Assembly: GCF_001667075.1 (NCBI RefSeq)
Contig: NZ_LZIL01000003.1
Span: forward strand, 1 to 64,000
Length of the DNA stretch: 64,000 nucleotides
Reading direction: 5' to 3'
Source: Mycobacterium sp. 852014-52450_SCH5900713
Lineage (GTDB): Bacteria; Actinomycetota; Actinomycetes; Mycobacteriales; Mycobacteriaceae
The notes under the pieces were generated by a model. It saw nothing but the letters and a program-made list of their open reading frames with translations, ran no database searches and was not told where the DNA came from. Of this stretch, positions 51,954 to 63,054 are shown piece by piece; position 1 is the first letter of the stretch; every line of letters begins with the position of its first letter. The position numbers were made by a program, and so were the translations under genes.

Positions 51954-53570
51954 TCAACGATCGGATGCCGGCACGTGCGGGATGGCCTCCAGCAGCCGGC
52001 GGGTGTATTCGTGCCGGGGCCGGGTGAACAGCTCGTCGGTGGCGGACTGCTCTACCACCCGACCGGCGCGCATCACCAAGACGTCGTCGGCGATCTGCCG
52101 GATCACCGCCAGGTCGTGGCTGATGAACAGGTACGTGAGGCCCAGTTCGGCCTGCAGCTCGGCCAGCAAATCCAAGATCTGGGCCTGCACCAGCACGTCG
52201 AGCGCGGAGACCGCCTCGTCGCAGACCAGCACCTCGGGCCGCAGCGCTAGCGCCCGGGCGATCGCGACTCGCTGCCGTTGGCCACCCGACAGTTCCCGAG
52301 GCAGCCGCCCCAGAACCGATGACGGCAGCGCCACCTGGTCGACGAGTTCATGCACCGCTCGCGCGCGTTCCCCGCGGTCGCCGACGCGGTGGATGCGCAG
52401 CGGTTCCTCGATGGCGCGAAACACCGTGTACATGGGATCCAGGCTGCTGTAAGGATTTTGGAAGACCGGCTGCACCCGCCGCCGGAAGGCCAATTGCTGA
52501 TCCCGGCCCAGTGCGTCGTCGATGCGGGTGCCGTCGAAAACGACCGTGCCCGAGCTCGCCGGCAGGAGGCCGAGCACCATCTGCGCCAGGGTGGACTTGC
52601 CAGAACCCGACTCCCCGGCGATCGCCAGCGTGCTCGCCCGCCGCAGCCGAAACGAAACCCCGTCGACGGCACGAAATTCCGCTCGCCGCCACGGCGCGCC
52701 TTGCGACTCGCGGTAGACCTTGGTCAGCTCCGAGGCGACCAGGATGTCGTCGGACGCCCCGCGATCCGCCGGACGCTGCCGGGCCGGGCTGTGCACCGTC
52801 AGCGACGGCGCGGCGGCCACCAGCCGCCGGGTGTACTCGTGCCGCGGCTCCCGCAAGATCGACCGCGTCGCACCGGATTCCACCACGACGCCCTCGCGCA
52901 TCACGACGACGGACTCGGCGCGTTCGGCGGCTAGCGCCAGGTCGTGGGTGATCAACAGCAGCGCGGTGCCGAGCTCCGCGGTGAGCTCCTGCAGGTGGTC
53001 GAGCACCTGGCGCTGGACGGTGACGTCGAGCGCGGACGTCGGCTCATCGGCGATCAGCAGCCGCGGCCGTCCCGCCAACCCGATCGCGATCAGGGCCCGT
53101 TGACACATGCCGCCGGACAGCTGATGGGGATAGCGACCCGCTTGTTTCGCCGGGTCCGCCATGCCCGCCTGCGCGAGCAGCTCCACCGCGCGCCGCCGCG
53201 TCCGCCGGTCGGAGGTGTTGGCCCGCAACGCTTCCGATACCTGGAATCCGACCTTCCAAACCGGGTTGAGGTTGGTCATCGGGTCCTGGGGTATGTAGCC
53301 GATCTGGCGCCCCCTGATGGAGCGCAGCGTCCGGCGGTCGGCCCGGGCGATGTCCGATCCGTCGAAGACGATGCGCCCGGCGGTAATTCGGCCGCCGGGG
53401 GGAAGCAGCCCGAGGATCGCCGCCGCCGTGGTGGACTTCCCCGATCCCGACTCGCCCACCACCGCGACCGTGTGGCCCCCCAAGACGGTGAAATCGACGC
53501 CGCGGACCGCAGCGTGATCGCCGAAGCCTACTTTGAGGCCCTCGACCGACAGCAGCGGCGTGTCGTTCAT
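51954..53570 (-). CDS. dppD: Dipeptide ABC transporter, fused double ATPase DppD
   Basis: Powers peptide import. It is a fusion of two ABC ATPase domains (DppD plus DppF in other bacteria), 538 aa from ATG 53570. Domain 1 has Walker A GESGSGKS (about 39-46) and signature LSGGMCQRA. Domain 2 has Walker A GESGSGKS (about 320-327), signature LSGGQRQRV and Walker B VLVCDEAVS. Domain 1 has Met in place of the usual Gln of LSGGQ, close to the variant LSGGM seen in Opp-type ATPases. Both halves carry the oligopeptide-type C-terminal region (RHEYTRRL). It overlaps dppC (ATGA). Confidence 0.95.
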   Translation of the reverse strand: MNDTPLLSVEGLKVGFGDHAAVRGVDFTVLGGHTVAVVGESGSGKSTTAAAILGLLPPGGRITAGRIVFDGSDIARADRRTLRSIRGRQIGYIPQDPMTNLNPVWKVGFQVSEALRANTSDRRTRRRAVELLAQAGMADPAKQAGRYPHQLSGGMCQRALIAIGLAGRPRLLIADEPTSALDVTVQRQVLDHLQELTAELGTALLLITHDLALAAERAESVVVMREGVVVESGATRSILREPRHEYTRRLVAAAPSLTVHSPARQRPADRGASDDILVASELTKVYRESQGAPWRRAEFRAVDGVSFRLRRASTLAIAGESGSGKSTLAQMVLGLLPASSGTVVFDGTRIDDALGRDQQLAFRRRVQPVFQNPYSSLDPMYTVFRAIEEPLRIHRVGDRGERARAVHELVDQVALPSSVLGRLPRELSGGQRQRVAIARALALRPEVLVCDEAVSALDVLVQAQILDLLAELQAELGLTYLFISHDLAVIRQIADDVLVMRAGRVVEQSATDELFTRPRHEYTRRLLEAIPHVPASDR

Positions 53571-54430
53571 GGCCGCCACGCCCGCGACGCCGGATCGAGG
53601 GCGTCGCGCAATGCGTCGCCCATCATCATGAAGGCCAGCACCGTGGTCGCCAGTGCGCCGGCGGGATAGAACAGGATGGGTGAGCCCGCCCGCAACCGCG
53701 TCTGGTCGAGGTTGATGTCGCCGCCCCAGGACACCACCGACGTTGGCAGTCCGACGCCCAGGTAGGACAGCGTGGCCTCGGTGACGATGAAAACGCCCAG
53801 GGCGATGGTGGCCATCGCGATGACCGGACCAAGGGCGTTGGGCATTGCGTGGCGCACCAGAATTTGAAAGCGGCCCAGCCCCAGCGCTTTCGAGGCGAGC
53901 ACGTAATCGCTGCTGCGCACTGCGAGCACCGATCCGCGCGCGATGCGGGCGATCTGCGGCCAGCCGAACAAGGCCAGGATGGCGATCACGGTCCACACCG
54001 TGCGGTGGTGCATGACCTGCATGAGCACGATGGCGGCCAGCAGCAGCGGCAGGCCGAAGAACACGTCGCTGATGCGGGAGACCACCGCGTCGATCCAGCC
54101 TCCGTAGAACCCGGCCACTGCGCCGAGCGCACCGCCGACGACGAACACGACCAGGGCAGCCCCCAACCCGACGGTGACCGAGGCCCGCGCGCCGTAGACG
54201 GTGCGGGCGTAGACGTCGTGACCCTGCAGGTCGGTGCCGAACCAGTGCGCGCTCGAGGGCGGAAGGAGGCTCTGGCCGGGGTCGGCGTAGGTGGGGTCGG
54301 CCCCGGTGAACAACGCCGGAAACATCGCGACCGCGACGATGAACAGGATCAGCAGGCCGGCCACGACGAACTTCGGGCGGCCGCGCAGCCCGCGCCACGT
54401 GTCGCGCCAAAAACCCGACCGCTCAGCCAT
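53567..54430 (-). CDS. dppC: Dipeptide ABC transporter permease DppC
   Basis: Inner-membrane permease of 287 aa with an N-terminal OppC-type helix (about 21-42) followed by an extracytoplasmic loop and a five-helix binding-protein-dependent transport domain. The EAA loop is YVLASKALGLGRFQILVRHAMPNA near residues 178-201 and docks on the ATPase. It overlaps dppB by 8 bp. Confidence 0.95.
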   Translation of the reverse strand: MAERSGFWRDTWRGLRGRPKFVVAGLLILFIVAVAMFPALFTGADPTYADPGQSLLPPSSAHWFGTDLQGHDVYARTVYGARASVTVGLGAALVVFVVGGALGAVAGFYGGWIDAVVSRISDVFFGLPLLLAAIVLMQVMHHRTVWTVIAILALFGWPQIARIARGSVLAVRSSDYVLASKALGLGRFQILVRHAMPNALGPVIAMATIALGVFIVTEATLSYLGVGLPTSVVSWGGDINLDQTRLRAGSPILFYPAGALATTVLAFMMMGDALRDALDPASRAWRP

Positions 54431-55349
54431 ACCGGATCCTCGGGTCCAGCGCGGCGTACAGCAGGTCCACCGCCAGATTGGTGATCAGGTAGATCAGCAC
54501 CAGCACCGTGACTATCGACACCACTGTCGGCGCCTCCTGCCGGGTGACGGCCTGATACAGCACACCGCCGACGCCGTGGATGTTGAAGATGCCTTCCGTC
54601 ACAATGGCTCCGCCCATCAGCGCCCCCAGGTCGGCGCCCAGGAAGGTGATCACCGGGATCAGCGAATTGCGCAGGATGTGCACCGTCACCACGCGCTGCC
54701 GGGACAACCCCTTGGCGGTGGCGGTGCGGACGTAATCGGCGTGCGCGTTGGCGGCCACCGCGGACCTGGTCAGCCGCACCACATAGGCGAACGACACCGA
54801 GCCCAGCACGATGCCGGGTAGCAGCAGACGCCCGAACGTCGAGCGCTCCCCCACGGTGACCGGTGCGATGCCCAACCGCACCCCGAAAACGAATTGGGCA
54901 AGGAACCCCAGGACGAAAATGGGGATCGCGATGATGACGAGTCCGGCGATCAGGACGGTGGAATCGAAGCCTCCCCCCGTGCGCAGTCCGGCGATCACGC
55001 CGAACCCGATGCCCAGCACCGCCTCGACGGCCAGGGCTATCAGCGCCAGCCGCACCGTCACCGGAAAGGCATGTGCGAGAACGTCACTCACCGGCAACCC
55101 GGAGTAGGACCGGCCCAAGTCGCCGTGCAGCACGCCGCCGAGGTAGCGGAGGTACTGCACCAGGAACGGATCGTCGAGGTGGTAGCGGGCCCGCAGTTGC
55201 GCGGCGACCTCGGGCGTGAGCGGGCGGTCCCCGGCGATCGCGGCCACCGGGTCACCGGGCAACAGGAAGACCATGCCGTAGATCAGCAGCGTGGCGCCGA
55301 GGAAGACGGGCACCATGACGGCGATCCGGCGCGCGATGTACCAACCCAT
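54423..55349 (-). CDS. dppB: Dipeptide ABC transporter permease DppB
   Basis: A 308-aa permease of the OppB type: N-terminal WYIARRIAVMVPVFLGATLL helix, a loop with LGRSYSGLPV near residue 77, and the coupling EAA loop DYVRTATAKGLSRQRVVTVH near residues 203-222. It heterodimerises with DppC. Three base pairs separate it from the dppA stop. Confidence 0.95.
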   Translation of the reverse strand: MGWYIARRIAVMVPVFLGATLLIYGMVFLLPGDPVAAIAGDRPLTPEVAAQLRARYHLDDPFLVQYLRYLGGVLHGDLGRSYSGLPVSDVLAHAFPVTVRLALIALAVEAVLGIGFGVIAGLRTGGGFDSTVLIAGLVIIAIPIFVLGFLAQFVFGVRLGIAPVTVGERSTFGRLLLPGIVLGSVSFAYVVRLTRSAVAANAHADYVRTATAKGLSRQRVVTVHILRNSLIPVITFLGADLGALMGGAIVTEGIFNIHGVGGVLYQAVTRQEAPTVVSIVTVLVLIYLITNLAVDLLYAALDPRIRYG

Positions 55350-55352
55350 CTG

Positions 55353-56984
55353 TCAAGCCTTGACGATGTTCTCGTAGTCGGGCAGACCGTTCCAGGTGAG
55401 CTTGACGCTACCGACCTGTGGCGACCATCCGACCACCGCGATGTAGTACCACAGCGGCACAGCGGGCATGTCGTGCAACAGGATTCGCTGTGCCTCGTTG
55501 ACCAGCACATCCGCTTGCTGCAGATTTGGCGCGGCCTCGGCGGCGGCCAACCCGGCGTCGAATTCCCGGCTCGAGTACCCGACGTCATTGGATCCCGCCC
55601 CCGTGGCGTACAGCGGGGCCAGGAATTCGATCATCGACGGGTAGTCACCGATCCAGCCCGCGCGGAACGCGGTATCGATGGTGCGGTTGGTGATCTGGGT
55701 GCGGAAGCCCGCGAACGTGGGGTGCGGCGCGCCGACGGCGTCGATGCCCAGCACGTTCTTGATGCTGTTGGCCACCGCGTCCACCCATTCCTGATGGCCG
55801 CTGTCGGCGTTGTATGCGATCCAGTACCGCCCGCTCCAGGGCGAAATCGCGTTGGCCTGCGCCCAAAGTTGGCGTGCCCGTTCGGGGTTGAAGTCCAATG
55901 CGGCGCTGCCCGGGATGTTCCGATCGAAGCCGGGCAACGAGCTGGCGGTGAAATCGCGGGCCGGGCTGCGGGTGCCGTTGAAGATCTGCTGGCAGATCTG
56001 CGGCCGGTTGATGGCCGCCGACAGCGCCAGGCGGCGCAGTCGGCCTTCTGCGCCGCCGAAGTGCGGCAACCGCAATGGCGTGTCGAGCGATTGGCTGACC
56101 GCGACGGGCCCACTCGCGGCGTTGCCGCCGAGGTCACGCTGGTAGATCGTCAGCGCGCTGGACGGAATCGTGTCCAGCACATCCAGATTGCCGGACAGCA
56201 GATCGGCGTAGGCGGTGTCCAGGTTGGCGTAGAACTCGAACCTCAGACCTTTGTTGTGGGGTTTGCGATTGCCGTGGTAGTCGGGGTTGGGTTTCAAGTC
56301 GATCTTGACGTTGTGTTCCCAGGCCGGCCCGTCGGGACCGTTCGCCAACTCGTACGGCCCGTTGCCGACCGGGTTGCGGCCGAACGCGGCCATGTCCCGA
56401 AAAGCCTTGTCCGGTAACGGGTAGAACGCATTGTGTCCAAGCCGCAACGTGAAGTCGACGGTCGGCGCCTTGAGCCGCACATCGAACTCGAGATCGTTGA
56501 CCACTTGCAGCCCGGACATGGTGGTCCGGGTCGGCTTTCCGCCACCGGTCAGGCCGGCGACCTCGTCGTACCCGACGATCGGGCTGAAGAAGCTTTGTTG
56601 CAGTTGGGCATTGGTACTCAGCGCCCCGTAGTTCCACGCGTCGACGAACGAATGGGCCGTCACCGGTGAGCCGTCGGTGAACTTCCAGCCGGGCTTGAGG
56701 ATGATTCGGTAGTCGATGTTGTCGGTTGTCTCTACCGACTGCGCCACCTCCGGCGACGGCTTGCCCGCGGAGTCGTAGGACACCAAACCGGCGAACAGCC
56801 GATCCAGGATCCGCCCGCCGAGGCTGTCGTTCGTGCCGGTCGGAATCAGCGGGTTCGGCGGTTCACCGCCGTTCACCACCACCGACTCAGGGGTCAACGC
56901 GCCGCCGCCGCACGCGGCCAGCGACGCGACCGCCAGGAAGCCGGCGGCCGCCATCCCGGCGGAAAGGGCCCGCATGCGACGCAT
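55353..56984 (-). CDS. dppA: Dipeptide-binding lipoprotein DppA
   Basis: Extracytoplasmic family 5 solute-binding protein of 543 aa that delivers peptides (and in M. tuberculosis also haem) to DppBC. The signal peptide ends in lipobox LAAC with Cys near residue 25. RRALALSAAINR-like (here LRRLALSAAINRPQICQ, about 319-335) and LDTIPSSALTIYQRD are typical. ATG 56984 is used; ATG 56975 would serve equally. It is the first gene of the dppABCD operon, with a promoter expected in the 75-bp gap to the divergent gene. Confidence 0.94.
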   Translation of the reverse strand: MRRMRALSAGMAAAGFLAVASLAACGGGALTPESVVVNGGEPPNPLIPTGTNDSLGGRILDRLFAGLVSYDSAGKPSPEVAQSVETTDNIDYRIILKPGWKFTDGSPVTAHSFVDAWNYGALSTNAQLQQSFFSPIVGYDEVAGLTGGGKPTRTTMSGLQVVNDLEFDVRLKAPTVDFTLRLGHNAFYPLPDKAFRDMAAFGRNPVGNGPYELANGPDGPAWEHNVKIDLKPNPDYHGNRKPHNKGLRFEFYANLDTAYADLLSGNLDVLDTIPSSALTIYQRDLGGNAASGPVAVSQSLDTPLRLPHFGGAEGRLRRLALSAAINRPQICQQIFNGTRSPARDFTASSLPGFDRNIPGSAALDFNPERARQLWAQANAISPWSGRYWIAYNADSGHQEWVDAVANSIKNVLGIDAVGAPHPTFAGFRTQITNRTIDTAFRAGWIGDYPSMIEFLAPLYATGAGSNDVGYSSREFDAGLAAAEAAPNLQQADVLVNEAQRILLHDMPAVPLWYYIAVVGWSPQVGSVKLTWNGLPDYENIVKA

Positions 56985-57047
56985 GACACCCGACCCTAGG
57001 GCCTGCCACCCGCGGTCGGTGAAGTGCCCGCGCCCACTTCATCAACC

Positions 57048-57053
57048 TAGAAT
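57048..57053 (+). promoter_or_regulatory. -10 box TAGAAT, probable leaderless start of the Pro-rich membrane protein gene
   Basis: TAGAAT lies 6 nt before GTG 57060, with no ribosome site. Confidence 0.55.
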
Positions 57054-57059
57054 CCCGTC

Positions 57060-57887
57060 GTGACCGTCGCGTATCTGGCCTCGGACGAATCGGCTGAGCT
57101 AGCCGGCCGATTGATCTTCGCGGTCGGCCTTCCCGCAGTCGGCTTGGTCTGTCTGATCATTGGCCTTCTAGAGCGCTCGCGCAGGCGTCGGCAGTCCCCG
57201 CCGCCGTACCACCCCGGCTACCCGTATCGGCCGCCGCCTCCGGCCATCGAGTATCCGGGCCCGTATCCCGCTCCACCGCCCTATCCCGGTTACCCTCCCG
57301 CGGTACCGCCACCGCGGCCGGCGAGCAAGTCGGCCATCGCGCTGATCACCATCGGTATCGTGCTGTTGACGTTGGGCGGGCTGAACGTCCTCGTCCACGT
57401 TGCGCGCGCCGTGTCGCGCGACGATCGTGGCTCGCACACGACCGCCCAGCCAACCCCATCGGCCAGAGCCGCGATGCCCGAAATCGGTCAGTGCTTCACC
57501 GAATTCGAGGTCCAAATGGGTTCGCTCAACCAACCGACCGACTGCGGTGATCCTGTGGCGACCTATGAGCTCGCCTCCATAGGCGGGCCGACGGCGACGT
57601 GCCCCGACAACAAGCGCGGCGGCTCTGTTTACGCGCGCCTCACCAACGAATCCCACACGCTGTGTTTTGTCCCGAACCTCAAACAAGGACTCTGCTACCT
57701 GAGGACGGGCCAGCGTGAGACGACGACGTTGACACCGGCCGATTGCGGTGAAGCACGCTACGCAAGATTAAGGGTCGACAAGCGCATCGACGGCAGCGCC
57801 GACGAAACGCAGTGTCCGCCGGGGACAAAGGCCAACGCGTATCCCACGCCGCCGCGGGTCTACTGCTTGGTGCAAGCCGAGTCGTGA
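57060..57887 (+). CDS. Membrane protein with Pro/Tyr-rich loop and Cys-containing extracytoplasmic domain
   Basis: A 275-aa protein of unknown function. It has helix 1 (about 15-37), a cytoplasmic Pro/Tyr-rich loop (about 44-90), helix 2 (about 92-116), and an extracytoplasmic domain (about 140-275) with seven cysteines in the pattern GQCFTEF, TDCGDP, ATCPDN, LCFVPN, LCYLR, DCGEA, YCLV. The last domain resembles the secreted domains of LppU-type mycobacterial proteins and may form several disulfides. In H37Rv nothing occupies this place between dppA and acs, so it is an extra gene. Confidence 0.82.
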   Translation: MTVAYLASDESAELAGRLIFAVGLPAVGLVCLIIGLLERSRRRRQSPPPYHPGYPYRPPPPAIEYPGPYPAPPPYPGYPPAVPPPRPASKSAIALITIGIVLLTLGGLNVLVHVARAVSRDDRGSHTTAQPTPSARAAMPEIGQCFTEFEVQMGSLNQPTDCGDPVATYELASIGGPTATCPDNKRGGSVYARLTNESHTLCFVPNLKQGLCYLRTGQRETTTLTPADCGEARYARLRVDKRIDGSADETQCPPGTKANAYPTPPRVYCLVQAES

Positions 57888-57893
57888 CGTCGA

Positions 57894-58436
57894 TCAGACG
57901 GGCGTTACCGGATGCACCTGCAACGCGCAGGCATCGATGGCGGCCGGCACAGTCAGCACCACGGTCGTGTCCGGCGGGTTGACCAGCAGCTCGGTATAGG
58001 TGGGGCAGGGCTCGCCGTTGACGTCGATGGCGGTGCCCTCAACGATGGCCTGCGCCTGGGTGGACAGGGACAGGATGACGGTGGGCGGCACCTCGGCGCC
58101 CCCCGGCAGGCCCCCCATGTAGCCGCGCAGCGTGGGCTGGGCGTGTATGGGCGGCCCGCCCGCGCCCGAGTCGACCCCGGGGTACCCGGTCAGCGTGCAG
58201 GGCTCCGCGCCCCCGGCGAGGCTGAACACCAGGGTCGCCGCGCGGTGGCCGACCGCGGCCTGCGTCGACGAGGCGGTGACCGCGATCTGGTCCGACCAGC
58301 ATGGGGTGGGCGCGTCGGCGGTGTCGGTCGGCATGGCCCACGCCGGGGATCCCAGCATGGCGGTGGCCGCGTAACCCGTTGCGGCCGCGGCGAAGCTGGG
58401 AGCTAGTCGGCGGTTGCGCCGCCCGTGACCGGGCAC
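57894..58436 (-). CDS. Secreted DUF4232 protein
   Basis: A 180-aa exported protein. A basic N-terminus, a hydrophobic stretch (FAAAATGYAATAMLG) and a cleavage site after SPAWA near residue 34 are visible. The mature part is a DUF4232-type beta domain with conserved Cys (TPCWSD, EPCTLTGYPG, EPCPTY, DACALQV); the LTGYPGV and GHRAATLVFS patterns are characteristic. The role is unknown; related domains occur in mycobacterial lipoproteins. It is convergent with the preceding gene, with 6 bp between them. Confidence 0.85.
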   Translation of the reverse strand: MPGHGRRNRRLAPSFAAAATGYAATAMLGSPAWAMPTDTADAPTPCWSDQIAVTASSTQAAVGHRAATLVFSLAGGAEPCTLTGYPGVDSGAGGPPIHAQPTLRGYMGGLPGGAEVPPTVILSLSTQAQAIVEGTAIDVNGEPCPTYTELLVNPPDTTVVLTVPAAIDACALQVHPVTPV

Positions 58437-58551
58437 ACCGGTGATTATCCGCTACGGGGCCGGCTTTGACCTTCGATTTGCAGCTTCGCTTTTCACCTTG
58501 TGGGGCTAGGCTCTCTGACGATTGACGAGCCTCGACACCAGGAGGAAGCCA

Positions 58552-60510
<1,959 letters not shown>

Positions 60511-60522
60511 CACTCAGGCCGG

Positions 60523-61221
60523 CTAGGCCGGTAGCGGCGTGAACCCGGCACCGGGCCGGTGCTTGGCATTGATGTCGGCCAGGACCGCGTTGAACGACTG
60601 GACGACCGCAGGCGTGTGCAGCGGAATGTACTTGATGACGCAGGTCGGCAGGTTGTCGCTGAACGCCCCGTGGATCATGCCGACCAGCAGGTTGTTCACG
60701 GTCACCGGCGCCCCGGAGTCCCCCGGCTGGCCACAGACCTGCATGACGATGGTCCCCGGGTCCTGGCCCGGTCCCCAGGTGACCCCGCACGAGTTTCCGG
60801 TGGTTCGGCCCTGCTTGCAGGCGATCTCACCGAAGGCCGGATCCGGGCCGAGGCCATTGATCGCGAAGCCGTTGTAGTTGGCCGTCGGCGTCACCTTGGC
60901 GGGATCGAATTTGATGACGGCGTAGTCGAGGTTGTCGTTGCCGGCCACCATGGTGCCCAGCACGCCGGCGTTCTCGGCGCCCTCGGCGGCCACCTGCGCG
61001 CCCGGACCACCGCAGTGCGCGGAGGTGAAACCGATCAGCTCACCGGCGGCATCGCCCCCGATGGTCGTCAGGGTGCACATCGTGTCCCCGTTGATCACGA
61101 TGCCGGCGCCACCGCCCATCGGGATCCGGACATCGGCGGCCGCGGCGCGAGCGGGGCAGCCCACCAGGACCAGGAGCACCGCCGCGATTGCCGCCGCGAA
61201 GCACCGGTGCGCCGTCTGCAC
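60523..61221 (-). CDS. Secreted trypsin-like serine protease, Rv3668c ortholog
   Basis: Exported chymotrypsin-fold protein of 232 aa (equal to Rv3668c) from GTG 61221. The signal peptide ends near ARAAA (about 27). The catalytic triad is visible: His in FTSAHCGG, Asp in NDNLDYAVI and Ser in QPGDSGAPV. Cysteine pairs (MCTL with AHC; CKQG with SCGV; QVCG with TCVIK) probably form disulfides. An in-frame ATG at 61266 is also possible. Substrates are unknown. It is convergent with acs, 12 bp apart. Confidence 0.92.
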   Translation of the reverse strand: MQTAHRCFAAAIAAVLLVLVGCPARAAAADVRIPMGGGAGIVINGDTMCTLTTIGGDAAGELIGFTSAHCGGPGAQVAAEGAENAGVLGTMVAGNDNLDYAVIKFDPAKVTPTANYNGFAINGLGPDPAFGEIACKQGRTTGNSCGVTWGPGQDPGTIVMQVCGQPGDSGAPVTVNNLLVGMIHGAFSDNLPTCVIKYIPLHTPAVVQSFNAVLADINAKHRPGAGFTPLPA

Positions 61222-61572
61222 AGCACCACTCCCATCGACAGGCCGGACCCGGACCGGCGTGACCATTCTAGTCGGCCGGGCGTCCCGTTCGCCGTGCCCA
61301 GCGCGGCCGAAGGCCCGCACCGACCGCTCCCGTTGTGCCCGTTGCGCATCTGAGCGGAATGAAACCCCACGGCACGGCGGCTCGCTGACCCCATAGAGGT
61401 TTGGAAACTGTCCGCGTGGGCATCTGGTTGAACGCCCTCGCGACGCCGCCGGTCGACCTCCGACAGGCGCCGGGCCGGCCGCCGCCTTCGGCTGGCCTCG
61501 TCTGGCATCACGCCGCATGGCAACATGAACCGCGACGACAGCGCCGGGCAGTGACGAAAGAGGGGACCGTCT

Positions 61573-62100
61573 GTGAGCAAACCCGATGGCAAGAACGGTG
61601 TGCCCAGCACCCTGACCACGATCCCCCTGACCGACCCGCACGCCCGGCCCGCCGAGCCCTCGATCGGTGACCTGATCAAGGACGCCACCACGCAGGTCTC
61701 CACGCTGGTGCGCGCCGAGGTCGAATTGGCGCGGGCGGAGATCACCCGGGACGTGAAAAAGGGCTTGACCGGCAGCGTCTTCTTCATCGCCGCGCTGGTG
61801 GTGCTGTTCTACTCCACGTTCTTTTTCTTCTTCTTCGTCGCCGAACTGCTCGACACCTGGCTCTGGCGCTGGGTGGCGTTCCTGATCGTGTTCGCGGTCC
61901 AGGTGGTGGTCGGGGCGCTGCTGGCCCTGCTGGGCTTCCTCAAGGTGCGCCGGATCCGGGGACCGCGGGAGACGATCGAATCGGTCAAGGAGACGCGCAC
62001 CGCGCTCACCCCGGGCCACGACAAGGCGCAGGGCGCCCCCAAGCAGCTCGCCGACCGTGGCAGGCACGAAAAGCCCGAAACCGATCCATCGGGTTGGTAA
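61573..62100 (+). CDS. DUF1469 / putative actinobacterial holin-superfamily protein, Rv3669 ortholog
   Basis: A 175-aa membrane protein. A cytoplasmic amphipathic region (SIGDLIKDATTQVSTLVRAE, about 31-50) precedes two helices (about 70-93 and 101-122), including a run of eight aromatics, FYSTFFFFFF. The tail is charged. The family is widespread in actinobacteria and the real function is unknown. Its TAA stop is directly followed by the ephE ATG, so the two are translationally coupled. Confidence 0.9.
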   Translation: MSKPDGKNGVPSTLTTIPLTDPHARPAEPSIGDLIKDATTQVSTLVRAEVELARAEITRDVKKGLTGSVFFIAALVVLFYSTFFFFFFVAELLDTWLWRWVAFLIVFAVQVVVGALLALLGFLKVRRIRGPRETIESVKETRTALTPGHDKAQGAPKQLADRGRHEKPETDPSGW

Positions 62101-63054
62101 ATGGCACCGCCGGATCCGTCGGTAACCCGCATCGACGGGCCGTGGCGCCATTTCGACGTGCACGCCAACGGCATCCGGTTCCACGTGGTCGAGGCCCTAC
62201 CCACCGGCGCTGACACGACCGCACCGCCCACGGCCGGGCCGCTGGTGATGCTGCTGCACGGTTTCGGTTCGTTCTGGTGGTCGTGGCGTCATCAATTGCG
62301 GGGACTGACCGGGGCGCGGGTGGTAGCAGTCGACCTGCGCGGCTACGGCGGCAGCGATAAGCCGCCCCGCGGCTACGACGGCTGGACGCTGGCCGGCGAC
62401 ACGGCCGGCCTCATTCGGGCGCTGGGACACTCGTCGGCGATGCTCGTCGGTCACGCCGACGGCGGGCTGGCCTGCTGGGCCACCGCGCTGCTGCACGCGC
62501 GATTGGTGTCGGCCATCGCGCTGATCAGCTCGCCGCACCCGGCGGCGCTGCGCCGGTCCACGCTGACCCGGCGCGACCAGGGGTATGCACTGCTGCCGAC
62601 GTTACTGCGCTATCAAGTGCCGATCTGGCCGGAGCGCCTGCTGACCCGCGACAACGCGGCGGAGATCGAGCGCCTGGTCCGCAGCCGTAGCTGCCCCAAA
62701 TGGGTTGCCTCCGAGGACTTTTCCGAATCCATCGGTTACCTGCGGATGGCCATCCAGATTCCGTCGGCGGCGCACTGCGCTCTGGAGTACCAGCGCTGGG
62801 CGGTGCGCAGTCAGCTGCGTGACGAAGGCCGCCGCTTCATGAAATCGATGGGCCGGCAACTCAGCGTGCCGCTGCTGCACCTGCGCGGCGACGCCGATCC
62901 CTACGTGCTGGCCGACCCGGTCAACCGCACGCGGCGCTATGCTCCGCAGGGGCGTTACGTATCCATCGACGGTGCAGGGCATTTCAGCCACGAAGAGGTG
63001 CCTGAGGAAATCAACAGACACTTGATGAAATTCATCGACTACGTGGTCAGCTGA
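62101..63054 (+). CDS. ephE: Epoxide hydrolase-family protein EphE
   Basis: An alpha/beta hydrolase of 317 aa (327 in M. tuberculosis). LLHGFGSFWWSW is near residues 57-68, with HGF as the oxyanion motif. The nucleophile elbow reads LVGHADGGLACW (Asp near 120), and the catalytic His is in GAGHFSHEEVP near residue 297. The elbow GHADGG departs from the usual GHDWG of EphA, so activity on epoxides is less sure. It overlaps the end of marP by 8 bp on the opposite strand. Confidence 0.9.
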   Translation: MAPPDPSVTRIDGPWRHFDVHANGIRFHVVEALPTGADTTAPPTAGPLVMLLHGFGSFWWSWRHQLRGLTGARVVAVDLRGYGGSDKPPRGYDGWTLAGDTAGLIRALGHSSAMLVGHADGGLACWATALLHARLVSAIALISSPHPAALRRSTLTRRDQGYALLPTLLRYQVPIWPERLLTRDNAAEIERLVRSRSCPKWVASEDFSESIGYLRMAIQIPSAAHCALEYQRWAVRSQLRDEGRRFMKSMGRQLSVPLLHLRGDADPYVLADPVNRTRRYAPQGRYVSIDGAGHFSHEEVPEEINRHLMKFIDYVVS

